Source: Umezawaea endophytica | GTDB taxonomy: Bacteria; Actinomycetota; Actinomycetes; Mycobacteriales; Pseudonocardiaceae | Assembly: GCF_025061645.1 (NCBI RefSeq) | Contig: NZ_JANYMP010000001.1 | Coordinates: 509,591-573,590 of the forward strand | DNA: 64,000 nt | Direction of reading: 5' to 3' | Shown: in pieces, positions 45,289-52,793 of the stretch | Layout of the letters: each line of letters opens with the position of its first letter | How positions within the stretch are numbered: the first letter of the stretch is position 1 | Notes under the pieces: model-generated | The model's input: only the letters and a program-made list of their open reading frames with translations | Database searches by the model: none | Told to the model about the DNA's origin: nothing | Program-made: the position numbers and the translations under genes

Positions 45289-46781
45289 GGTGCCGCTCCT
45301 TCCGAGTTCGCCGCCGTCATCAGCGCGTGCTTGCTGTAGCCGGAGCGCGGGATCGTGGTGACGAGCCGTCCGCGCGCCAGCACGGCGGTGCGGTGGGCCA
45401 GCCGCATCAGCTCCTCCAGTTCGGAGGAGGCGATGACAACGGCCGTGCCGCGCGCGGCGAACGACTCGACGAGGTGGTAGATCTCGGCCTTGGCGCCGAC
45501 GTCCACGCCGCGGGTGGGTTCGTCGAGCAGCAGCAGCCGGGGTTCGGTGGCGAACCAGCGGCCGAAGACCGCCCGCTGCTGGTTGCCGCCGGACAGCGTG
45601 CCGATGGGCTGTTCCTGGGTGGCGCAGCGGACCTTGACCGACTTCCGCACGTCCTCGGTGAACGTCCGCTCCGCGCGCGGGTCGAGCCAGGAGCGGCGGG
45701 CGAGTCGGGGCAGGGCGGCGAGGGAGATGTTCCAGCGGACCGGCGCGACCGGCAGCAGCGACTGCCGCTTGCGGTCCTCCGGCACCAGTCCGACGCCCGC
45801 ACGCACCGCGTCCGCCGGGTGCCTCGGCGCGTAGGGCTGCCCGGCGAGGGTCATCGTGCCGCCGGTGGTGCGCGCCGCGCCCATCAGCGCGTGGACGAGG
45901 CGGCTGCGCCCGGACCCCATGAGCCCGGCGACGCCGAGGATCTCGCCGCGGCCGACGTCCAGGTCGAGCGGGCCGATCCCGGCCGCCTCCAGCCCGCGCA
46001 CGGTGAGCACGGACCCGGCGCCCGGCCGCGGGGGATCGCCCTCCACCAGGACCTCGGCCTCGTCGCCCGCCATCGCGCGGATCATCGCCCCGGTCGTCGC
46101 CTCCTCGGGCGACAGGTCGGCCACGAGCCTGCCGTTGCGCATCACGAGCACCCGGTCGGCGATCTCGCGGACCTCGTCGAGCCGGTGCCCGATGAAGATC
46201 ACCGCCCGGCCCTGCGCGGCGAGGTCCCTGGCGACGCGCAGCACCCGCCGCGACTCGACGGGCCCGAGCGCGGACGTGGGTTCGTCCAGCACCAGCACCC
46301 GCGGGTCGCGGCCGAGCGCCTTGGCGATCTCCACGAGCTGCTGCTGCGCGACCGACAGCCGCGAGACGGGCTGGTCGAGCAGGACGTCCGCGCCGATCAG
46401 GCCGAGCACCTCCGCGGCGGCGCGCTCGGTCGCGCGGCGGTCGAACACCACTCGGCCGGAGCCCGCCCGGCGGCCGAGCATCAGGTTCTCGGCCGTCGAC
46501 ATCTCCCCGACCAGCGGGAACTCCTGCGACACGGTCGCGACGCCGAGTTCCTGCGCGTGCGCCGGGTCGCCGTTGCGCAGCTCCCGGCCCGCGAGGTCCA
46601 CCCGACCGGCGTCGGCCGCGGTGGCGCCCGTCAGCACGCGGACCAGGGTCGACTTGCCCGCCCCGTTCTCGCCGAGCAGCGCGACCACCTGCCCGGCGGC
46701 CAGTGACAGCCGGTCGACGCGCAGCACCTCGACGGTGCCGTAGGTCTTGCGCAGCCCGGTGGCCTCGACCAGCGCCGTCAC
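45285..46781 (-). CDS. Ribose-type sugar ABC transporter ATPase, two nucleotide-binding domains
   Basis: 498 residues with two ABC cassettes, as in RbsA/MglA. First cassette: GENGAGKST, SVAQQQLVEIAKAL, VLVLDEPTSAL. Second cassette has a degenerate Walker A (GLMGSGRSR) but an intact signature (LSGGNQQRAVFGRW) and LLLDEPTRGVD, which is normal for this subfamily. GTG at 46781 overlaps the binding-protein stop by four bases. Confidence 0.94.
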   Translation of the reverse strand: MTALVEATGLRKTYGTVEVLRVDRLSLAAGQVVALLGENGAGKSTLVRVLTGATAADAGRVDLAGRELRNGDPAHAQELGVATVSQEFPLVGEMSTAENLMLGRRAGSGRVVFDRRATERAAAEVLGLIGADVLLDQPVSRLSVAQQQLVEIAKALGRDPRVLVLDEPTSALGPVESRRVLRVARDLAAQGRAVIFIGHRLDEVREIADRVLVMRNGRLVADLSPEEATTGAMIRAMAGDEAEVLVEGDPPRPGAGSVLTVRGLEAAGIGPLDLDVGRGEILGVAGLMGSGRSRLVHALMGAARTTGGTMTLAGQPYAPRHPADAVRAGVGLVPEDRKRQSLLPVAPVRWNISLAALPRLARRSWLDPRAERTFTEDVRKSVKVRCATQEQPIGTLSGGNQQRAVFGRWFATEPRLLLLDEPTRGVDVGAKAEIYHLVESFAARGTAVVIASSELEELMRLAHRTAVLARGRLVTTIPRSGYSKHALMTAANSEGAAP

Positions 46782-47902
46782 GAGGTCACGCCCAGCTTCA
46801 CCAGGTCGTCGAGGTAGGTGGTCAGGTTCTTCGCGGTGACCAGGCCGATGCCGGAGCTGAGCGTCGTGGCGCCGTCCTGGTCCTCCAGGTAGGGCTTGAG
46901 CAGCGCCGCCGTGGCGTCCTCGCCGAGCACCTTCAGGGCGGTGAGCAGGTACACGCCCAGGTATCCCTGCTGGTACGGGCGTTGCAGGACCATCGCCTGG
47001 ATCGTGCCGTCGCGGACGAACTCCACGGTCTTGGGCTCGGCGTCGTCCGCGACGACCTTCACCTTCCCGGCCTTGCCCGCGGCCTTCACGGCCTGGCCCG
47101 CCGCGGGGCCGTCGTAGGACCACACGGTGTACATCCCGGTGAGGTCGGGATTCGCCTGGAGCGCGGTCTGCGCATTCGACAGCGCTTTCGACGGGTCGGC
47201 GTCGTCGTTGAGCGTGTCGACGATTTCGATTCCACTCCCCTCCAGCGCCTTGGTGAATCCGGCGATGCGCTGGATCGCATTCGCGGCGGTGAGGGAACCG
47301 GTCAGAATGGCGACCTTCCCCGATCCGCCGAGCAATTTCTTCATCGCTTCCCCTGCCTGCCGCCCAGCCTCGGTGTTCGGCGTGCCGAGGTACACCGTCG
47401 GCTTCGGCGTGCCGGACAGCGGCGAGTCGATCGCGACGACGCCGATGCCCTCGCCCTGCGCCGCTCCGACCGGTCCGCGCACGGCGGCCGGGTCGACCGC
47501 GGAGATCGTGTACCCGTCGACCTTGTCGGCCCGCAGGGTGTCCAGGATGGACAACTGGGTGTTGAGGTCGCCACCGGCCGGAGCCTGGAAGTTGGCCTGG
47601 ACGCCCAACTTCCGCGCCGCGTTCTCCATCCCGGCGCGTCCCTCGGACCAGTACGCCGACGGGCTGTTGATCACCATGGCGACCCGCACGCCGCTGACGT
47701 CCTTGCCCTTCAGCGCGGTCTCGATCGCCCCGGCCAGCTCGCCGAGCTTCGCGTCGTTGAACGCGGTCGAGCCCTCCAGGTCGACCGGCGCGGCCCCGGT
47801 CCCGCCCGCCGCGTCGTCGGCGGCGGAGGTGCACCCCGCGAGGAGCAGGAACGACGCGGCGGTGATGGCCGTGGCGGTTGTGCGGACGCGACTCCAGATC
47901 AT
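46778..47902 (-). CDS. Sugar ABC transporter substrate-binding lipoprotein
   Basis: 374 residues. Lipoprotein signal with lipobox LLLAGC. Type I periplasmic-binding fold of the RbsB family (VAMVINSPSAYWSEGRAGM, YTISAVDPAAV, VVAIDSPLSG, GKVAILTGSLTAANAIQRIAG). AAAGGAG precedes the ATG at 47902. Ligand not readable; context suggests galactose, arabinose or an oligomer. The 132-bp gap upstream has two 21-bp direct repeats, so this gene may begin its own transcript. Confidence 0.92.
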   Translation of the reverse strand: MIWSRVRTTATAITAASFLLLAGCTSAADDAAGGTGAAPVDLEGSTAFNDAKLGELAGAIETALKGKDVSGVRVAMVINSPSAYWSEGRAGMENAARKLGVQANFQAPAGGDLNTQLSILDTLRADKVDGYTISAVDPAAVRGPVGAAQGEGIGVVAIDSPLSGTPKPTVYLGTPNTEAGRQAGEAMKKLLGGSGKVAILTGSLTAANAIQRIAGFTKALEGSGIEIVDTLNDDADPSKALSNAQTALQANPDLTGMYTVWSYDGPAAGQAVKAAGKAGKVKVVADDAEPKTVEFVRDGTIQAMVLQRPYQQGYLGVYLLTALKVLGEDATAALLKPYLEDQDGATTLSSGIGLVTAKNLTTYLDDLVKLGVTS

Positions 47903-47911
47903 GTCGAACTC

Positions 47912-48034
47912 CTTTGTTGCACCATGCGCACACCCTTGTGCGAATTGAGCACGCTGGGGCGAACAGTGCGCGGGGCCCCGGTGGCAGTCAAGATTTTCGG
48001 GGTTATTCACCGCCCTTGTTGCGCCCTGTGCACA
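47912..48034. promoter_or_regulatory. Pair of 21-bp imperfect direct repeats upstream of the sugar importer
   Basis: Copies at 47912-47932 and 48014-48034 share 17 of 21 bases (consensus C-Y-TTGTTGC-R-CC-M-TG-Y-GCACA). They bracket the 132-bp gap between the dehydratase and the binding-protein gene; the right copy abuts the dehydratase stop codon. Likely sites for the operon's IclR or another regulator, allowing looping over ~100 bp. Confidence 0.5.
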
Positions 48035-49183
48035 TCACCATTCCGCGAAAGACCCATCAGGGTGGTTCCAGGTCGGTGTGCGCCACTGCCCGCCGCGCTC
48101 GTGGGCCTCCCGGACGGACGCCTCGTCGATCTCCACCCCCAGCCCCGGTCCCGTCGGGCGGTCCACGTACCCGTCGGTGAACGTGAAGACCTCCGGGTTC
48201 GCCACGTGGTCGAGCAGCTCGGCGGTGCGGTTGTAGTGGATGCCCAGCGACTGCTCCTGGATGAGGAAGTTGGGCGTCGCGAAGTCGACCTGGAGGCACG
48301 CGGCGAGCGCGAGCGGCCCGAGTGGGCAGTGCGGCGCGAGGACGGCATCGAACGTCTCGGCGAGCGCGGCGATGCGCCGGACCTCGGAGATCCCGCCCGC
48401 GTGGGCCAGGTCGGGCTGGACCACCCGCACCCCGGCCTGGAGGACGGGCAGGAAGTCCGTGCGGGAGAACAGCCGCTCGCCGGTGGCGATCGGGGTCGCG
48501 GTGGACTCCACGATCCGGCGCAGGTTGGTGTGGTTGTTGCCGGGCAGAACGGGTTCCTCGACGAACAGCGGTGCCAGCGGCTCCAGCGCCTCGATCAGCC
48601 GGGGCGCCGCGGCGGCGCCGACCCGGCCGTGGAAGTCGACGGCGAAGTCGCGCCCGTCGCCGAGTGCCACGCGGACCTGCTTCGCCCGCTCCACGACGGC
48701 CGTCACGTCGGCCGCGGTCGGGATGGGCGGGAACTGCGCGGTGGCGTTCATCTTCACCGCCGTCATCCCCGCTTCGCGCTGCGCGTCGGCCGCGGCGGCG
48801 ACGTCGTGCGGGGAGTCGCCGCCGATCCAGCCGTACACCCGGACCCGGTCGCGCACGTGGCCGCCGAGCAGCTCGTGCACCGGCACGCCGTGCAGCCGCC
48901 CGACGATGTCCCACAACGCCTGGTCCAGGGCCGCGACCGCAGAGGACAGGACTCCTCCGCCGCGGTAGAAGCCGCTCTTGGTGAGGCGCTGCCAGTTGTC
49001 CTCGATCCGGCGCGGGTCGGCGCCCACGAGCTGTTCGGCCAGCGCCGCCACCGCGGCCCCGGTGACGTCGGCGTACCCCTCCAGCCCGCCCTCGCCCCAC
49101 CCGCACACCCCGGCGTCGGTCGACACCTTCACGAACATCCACCGGGGAGCCACCTGGAACGACTCGACCTTCGTGATGCGCAT
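48035..49183 (-). CDS. dgoD: D-Galactonate dehydratase-type enolase-superfamily enzyme
   Basis: 382 residues of the mandelate-racemase/GalD group. Metal ligands D183 (AVDFHGR), E209 (FVEEP) and E236 (TGERLF), with catalytic H185 and H285 (APHCPLGP), fall at positions that match E. coli DgoD almost exactly. It dehydrates D-galactonate to 2-keto-3-deoxy-D-galactonate. It is the first gene of the leftward sugar-acid set and is divergent from a GntR regulator across an 18-bp palindrome. Confidence 0.88.
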   Translation of the reverse strand: MRITKVESFQVAPRWMFVKVSTDAGVCGWGEGGLEGYADVTGAAVAALAEQLVGADPRRIEDNWQRLTKSGFYRGGGVLSSAVAALDQALWDIVGRLHGVPVHELLGGHVRDRVRVYGWIGGDSPHDVAAAADAQREAGMTAVKMNATAQFPPIPTAADVTAVVERAKQVRVALGDGRDFAVDFHGRVGAAAAPRLIEALEPLAPLFVEEPVLPGNNHTNLRRIVESTATPIATGERLFSRTDFLPVLQAGVRVVQPDLAHAGGISEVRRIAALAETFDAVLAPHCPLGPLALAACLQVDFATPNFLIQEQSLGIHYNRTAELLDHVANPEVFTFTDGYVDRPTGPGLGVEIDEASVREAHERGGQWRTPTWNHPDGSFAEW

Positions 49184-49200
49184 ACCAGCCCCTTCGCTAG

Positions 49201-49218
49201 AGTATGATTAATCATACT
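49201..49218. promoter_or_regulatory. Perfect 18-bp palindromic operator between dgoD and the GntR gene
   Basis: AGTATGATTAATCATACT is exactly self-complementary and sits in the 50-bp gap between the two divergent starts, 16 bases from the GntR GTG and 18 from the dgoD ATG. It is the obvious site for the adjacent FadR-type regulator and would block both promoters. Its AT-rich sequence stands out against the surrounding GC. Confidence 0.8.
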
Positions 49219-49233
49219 TAAACTGGAGGCGAT

Positions 49234-49938
49234 GTGAACCCTCTCGGCTCGGGCCTGCACGCGCGGGTCGTCGACGCCCTCGGCAGCCGCATAGCCGACG
49301 GCGGCATCCCGCCCGGCTCGGTGCTGTCGACCGAGGCCGTCGAGCGGGACCACGGCGTGTCCCGGTCGGTGGTCCGCGAGGTCGTCCGCACGCTCACCGG
49401 GCTGGGCATGGTGGAGGCCAGGCAGCGCGTGGGCACGACCGTGCTCCCGGTGTCGTCGTGGGACCTGCTGGACCCGCGGGTGATCGCGTGGCGCGACAAC
49501 GGCCCCGACGCCCTGCGCCAGCTCGACGAGCTGATCACGCTGAGGGAGGCGCTGGAGCCGGTGGCGGCCCAGCGCGCGGCGGCGAACGACGACGGCTCGA
49601 CCGCGACGGCGCTGCGCGAGCACCTGGCGCTGATGGAGACCGCGTTCCGGGCGACCGACCCGCGCGGGTTCGCCGCCGCCGACACCGCGTTCCACGAGGC
49701 GCTGCTGCGCGGCGCGCGCAACGACGTGCTGAGCCAGCTCGTGCAGACCGTGCTCGCCACGCTGCACGCCCGGTACTCGGGCCACCGGCTGTTCAGCGAC
49801 GACACCGCGGACTCCCTGCTGCGGCACCGCGACCTGGTCGACGCCGTCGAGAGCGGCGACCCGGCGCGGGCGGAAGCCGTGTCGCGGGCGCTCGTGCGGG
49901 CGGCACGGGTCGAGGTACTGGGCGAAGGGGAGCACTGA
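49234..49938 (+). CDS. GntR-family (FadR/DgoR-like) regulator
   Basis: 234 residues. N-terminal winged helix (LHARVVDALGSRIADGGIPP ... VSRSVVREVVRTLTGLGMVEA) and FCD effector domain (LITLREALEPVAAQRAA ... DTAFHEALLRGARND ... LLRHRDLVDAVESGD). DgoR regulates galactonate use in enterics, and the adjacent dgoD-type gene and palindrome support a similar role. GTG at 49234 follows GGAGG by four bases. First of a three-gene unit with two sugar-acid dehydrogenases. Confidence 0.9.
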   Translation: MNPLGSGLHARVVDALGSRIADGGIPPGSVLSTEAVERDHGVSRSVVREVVRTLTGLGMVEARQRVGTTVLPVSSWDLLDPRVIAWRDNGPDALRQLDELITLREALEPVAAQRAAANDDGSTATALREHLALMETAFRATDPRGFAAADTAFHEALLRGARNDVLSQLVQTVLATLHARYSGHRLFSDDTADSLLRHRDLVDAVESGDPARAEAVSRALVRAARVEVLGEGEH

Positions 49939-49939
49939 C

Positions 49940-50707
49940 ATGACGCCGTTCGACCTGACCGGCAAGCTCGCGCTGGTCACCGGCTCGCGGCGCGGCATCG
50001 GCCTCGCCATCGCCCGCGCCTACCTGGCCGCGGGCGCCCGCGTCGTCCTGAACAGCCCGGACGCCGGACGGCTGGCGCCCGTCGCCGCCGAACTGCGCGC
50101 GCTCGCGCCTCCGGAGACCGTGCTGACCAGCGCGTTCGACGTGACCGACGAGTCGGCCGTCGAGGAGGCGGTGGCCGCGCTGACCGCCGAGCACGGCTGC
50201 CCGGACATCCTGGTCAACAACGCGGGCATCCAGCTCCGCGGCCCGCTGACCGACCTCCCCCTCGCCGACTGGAAGCGCGTGGTGGACGTCGACCTGACCA
50301 GCGCGTTCATCGTGGGCCGCACGGTGGCGCGCGGCATGGTCGCCAGGGGCAGCGGCAAGATCATCAACATCTGCTCGGTGCAGAACCACCTGGTGCGGCC
50401 CACCACGGCGCCGTACGCGGCGGCCAAGAGCGGCCTTGGCGGGCTCACCCGCTCCATGTGCGCGGAGTGGGCGCGCGGCGGCCTCCAGGTCAACGGCCTC
50501 GCGCCGGGCTACCTCGACACCGACCTCAACGCGAGCCTCGTCGACGACCCCGAGTTCACGGCGTGGATCACCTCCCGCACCCCCGCCGGGCGCTGGGGCC
50601 GCGTCGAGGACGTCACCGGACCCGCCGTGTGGCTGGCCTCCGCCGCGTCGGACTTCGTGAACGGCCAGGTCGTGTACGTCGACGGCGGCCTGACGGCGGT
50701 GATCTGA
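49940..50707 (+). CDS. Short-chain dehydrogenase, gluconate 5-dehydrogenase-like
   Basis: 255 residues. SDR hallmarks: TGSRRGIGLAIA (cofactor loop), NNAG, catalytic Ser (ICSVQNHLV) and YAAAKSG (Tyr/Lys), and the C-terminal VYVDGGLTAVI. The closest role suggested by the pairing with an idonate-type dehydrogenase is interconversion of 5-keto-gluconate and gluconate. ATG at 49940 lies right behind the GntR stop; its own stop touches the GTG of the next gene. Confidence 0.88.
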   Translation: MTPFDLTGKLALVTGSRRGIGLAIARAYLAAGARVVLNSPDAGRLAPVAAELRALAPPETVLTSAFDVTDESAVEEAVAALTAEHGCPDILVNNAGIQLRGPLTDLPLADWKRVVDVDLTSAFIVGRTVARGMVARGSGKIINICSVQNHLVRPTTAPYAAAKSGLGGLTRSMCAEWARGGLQVNGLAPGYLDTDLNASLVDDPEFTAWITSRTPAGRWGRVEDVTGPAVWLASAASDFVNGQVVYVDGGLTAVI

Positions 50708-51736
50708 GTGACGGCGACCCCGGTGGGCCGCGCCCTGACCGTGCTCGGTCCCGGACGGCTGGACCTCCGCGAGTGGCCGGAGGTCGAGCCGGGCCCCGGC
50801 GACGCCGTCGTCGACGTGGCGTACGGCGGGATCTGCGGCTCGGACGTCCACTACTGGCAGCGCGGCGAGGTCGGCGAGTCGGTGCTGCGCGACCCGATGG
50901 TGCTCGGCCACGAGGTGGTCGGCACGGTGCGCCGCGCCGCCGACGACGGCTCCGGGCCACCGGAGGGCACCCCCGTGGCGGTCCACCCGGCGCAGACGTG
51001 CGGGACCTGCCCGCACTGCCTCGGCGGCCTGTCCAACCTGTGCCCGGAGCTGCGCTACCTGGGCAGCGCGGCCCGCCGCCCGCACACCCAGGGCGGGTTC
51101 GCCGACCGGCTGGTCGTCCCCGGTGCTCGCCTCGTGCCGGTGCCGGACGGGCTCGACCTGCGCACCGCCGCGCTGGCCGAACCCGCGTCCGTGGCCCGGC
51201 ACGCGCTGGCCCGTCTCGACGCCCTCGCGGGCCGCAGCGTGCTGGTCACGGGCGCGGGCCCGATCGGGCTGCTGACCGTGGCGCTGGCGCGGATCGGCGG
51301 AGCCGCCGAGATCGTCGTCACGGACCTGTTCGCGCGACCGCTGGAGGTCGCCCGGCAGGTCGGTGCCACCCTCACCGTCCCCGCCGGGGAGGACCTGCCG
51401 CAGGTCGACGTCGCCCTCGAGTCAGCGGGCTCCCCCGCCGCGCTGGCCGCCGCGCTGCGGGCGCTGCGGCCCGGCGGCACCCTCGTGCAGACCGGTCAGC
51501 TCCCCGCGACGGGCACCACGGCGCCGTTCCACCTCGCCGTGACGCGCGAACTCACCCTCACCGGCTCCAGCCGGTTCGCGGGCGGCCTGGCCGACACCCT
51601 CGCGACCATCGCCGCCCACCGGGCGCTCTTCGCCCCGGTCGTCTCGGCCGAGCACTCCCCCGACGACGCGGAGGCGGCCCTCGCCGTCGCGGCCGACCCG
51701 GCCACGACGAGCAAGGTCCTGCTGCGCTTCGGCTGA
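50708..51736 (+). CDS. Zinc-dependent medium-chain dehydrogenase, L-idonate 5-dehydrogenase-like
   Basis: 342 residues. Catalytic-zinc region ICGSDVHYW and GHEVVG, four-Cys structural zinc loop (TCGTCPHC ... LSNLC), Rossmann VLVTGAGPIGLLTVALARIG. GTG at 50708 follows directly after the SDR stop (TGA-GTG), so the two are translationally coupled. An idonate to 5-ketogluconate to gluconate route would feed the same keto-deoxy acid pathway; sorbitol- or xylitol-type substrates are alternatives. Confidence 0.87.
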   Translation: MTATPVGRALTVLGPGRLDLREWPEVEPGPGDAVVDVAYGGICGSDVHYWQRGEVGESVLRDPMVLGHEVVGTVRRAADDGSGPPEGTPVAVHPAQTCGTCPHCLGGLSNLCPELRYLGSAARRPHTQGGFADRLVVPGARLVPVPDGLDLRTAALAEPASVARHALARLDALAGRSVLVTGAGPIGLLTVALARIGGAAEIVVTDLFARPLEVARQVGATLTVPAGEDLPQVDVALESAGSPAALAAALRALRPGGTLVQTGQLPATGTTAPFHLAVTRELTLTGSSRFAGGLADTLATIAAHRALFAPVVSAEHSPDDAEAALAVAADPATTSKVLLRFG

Positions 51737-51750
51737 CGCCAGACGCCCGG

Positions 51751-52572
51751 TCAGGTCTTGGGCGGCGTGCCGGAGAGGAAGTCGTCCAGCACGACCGGGG
51801 TGAGGCCGTCCTGCCGCGCGCGGGTGAGGAACGCCAGGTAGTCCTCGGCGAAGGTGGTGCGGAAGTGCATCAGCACGATGTCTCCCGCGTTCAGCTTGTC
51901 GCCCGCCTGGAACTGCACGACGCCGTCGTTGACGGACGCGGTCCACAGGACGATCGCGCTCATGCCGCAGTCGGCGGCGGCCCTGCGGGTGGTGAGGTCG
52001 TGGTTGCCGAACGGCGGCCGGAACAGGGTCGGGCGGGTGCCGAAGACCCCGGCGAGGAAGTCCGCGTTGCCGCAGATCTCCTGCTTCTGGGTCGCGTACG
52101 GCTTCCCGGAGAGGTTGGGGTGGGTCCCGGAGTGCGCCTGCACCGACACCTTCGCCTGCCCCTGGAACGGGGTGAAGTAGTCGCCGTGGCCGTCGACGTA
52201 CTTGGTGTTGAGGAACAACGTCGGCCGCACTCCGGACAGGCGGACGAGGTCCAGCGCCTGCGGGTGGCGCACCGCGCCGTCGTCGATGGTGATGAACACG
52301 TACGGCTTGTCCGTCTCGATCCGCCGGACCACCGGGGCGAGCCCGTCGGTGGTCGGCGGCACCTGCGCCTGGGGCGTGCCGAACGGGTAGGGCTGGGTGA
52401 ACACCGGCACCGTCACACCACCGGGGCCGGGCACGGCCGTCGGCGGGGTCGTGGTGGTGGTCGTCGTGGTCGTCCGCTCGACCGGCTGCGCCTCCGGGGT
52501 GACGGGCCGCTGGGCGCAGGCCACGAGCACCACGGACAGCACCGCCCCGAACAAGGGCATGAACTTGCGCAC
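51751..52572 (-). CDS. Polysaccharide deacetylase lipoprotein (NodB domain)
   Basis: 273 residues. Lipobox LSVVLVAC near residue 20, then a low-complexity linker with nine consecutive Thr and Pro-rich sequence, then a NodB homology domain: FITIDDGA (Asp pair), AHSGTHPN (two His ligands), RPPFGNHD and VLMHF. Carbohydrate esterase family 4 removes acetyl groups from peptidoglycan, chitin or xylan; substrate unclear. GTG at 52572 follows AGAAGG. Divergent from the CBM2 glycosidase gene. Confidence 0.9.
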   Translation of the reverse strand: MRKFMPLFGAVLSVVLVACAQRPVTPEAQPVERTTTTTTTTTPPTAVPGPGGVTVPVFTQPYPFGTPQAQVPPTTDGLAPVVRRIETDKPYVFITIDDGAVRHPQALDLVRLSGVRPTLFLNTKYVDGHGDYFTPFQGQAKVSVQAHSGTHPNLSGKPYATQKQEICGNADFLAGVFGTRPTLFRPPFGNHDLTTRRAAADCGMSAIVLWTASVNDGVVQFQAGDKLNAGDIVLMHFRTTFAEDYLAFLTRARQDGLTPVVLDDFLSGTPPKT

Positions 52573-52747
52573 TGGGAAACCTTCTGCCGATCGTCCCCGG
52601 AGGGCTTCTACTGCGGTGGAACACGCACGGGACGTCCCGGCGGTTGCTCGTTGAGGTGTTCATCGCAATCCGGGCAATCGCCTGCCGGATCCGCGGACCG
52701 CTGCTAGGCCGTCGTGGCGATTGACACCGACACCCCCGAGCAGCACT

Positions 52748-52763
52748 CTGGGAGCGCTCCCAG
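52748..52763. promoter_or_regulatory. CebR-type operator upstream of the CBM2 glycosidase
   Basis: CTGGGAGCGCTCCCAG, a perfect 16-base palindrome containing TGGGAGCGCTCCCA, the box bound by the cello-oligosaccharide repressor CebR in Streptomyces. It lies 31 bases before the ATG of the glycosidase. Confidence 0.85.
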
Positions 52764-52793
52764 TCGCCGACCTGTCACCGAGGACATCCGACG

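Noticed and set aside
46703-49207. An 834-codon plus-strand frame.
   Set aside because: Antisense to the binding protein and dgoD, both well supported by motifs.
52440-52480. The Thr-codon run in the deacetylase as a phase-variable repeat.
   Set aside because: The codons are mixed ACC/ACG and form a normal Thr/Pro linker after a lipobox; no sign of slippage-prone perfect units.
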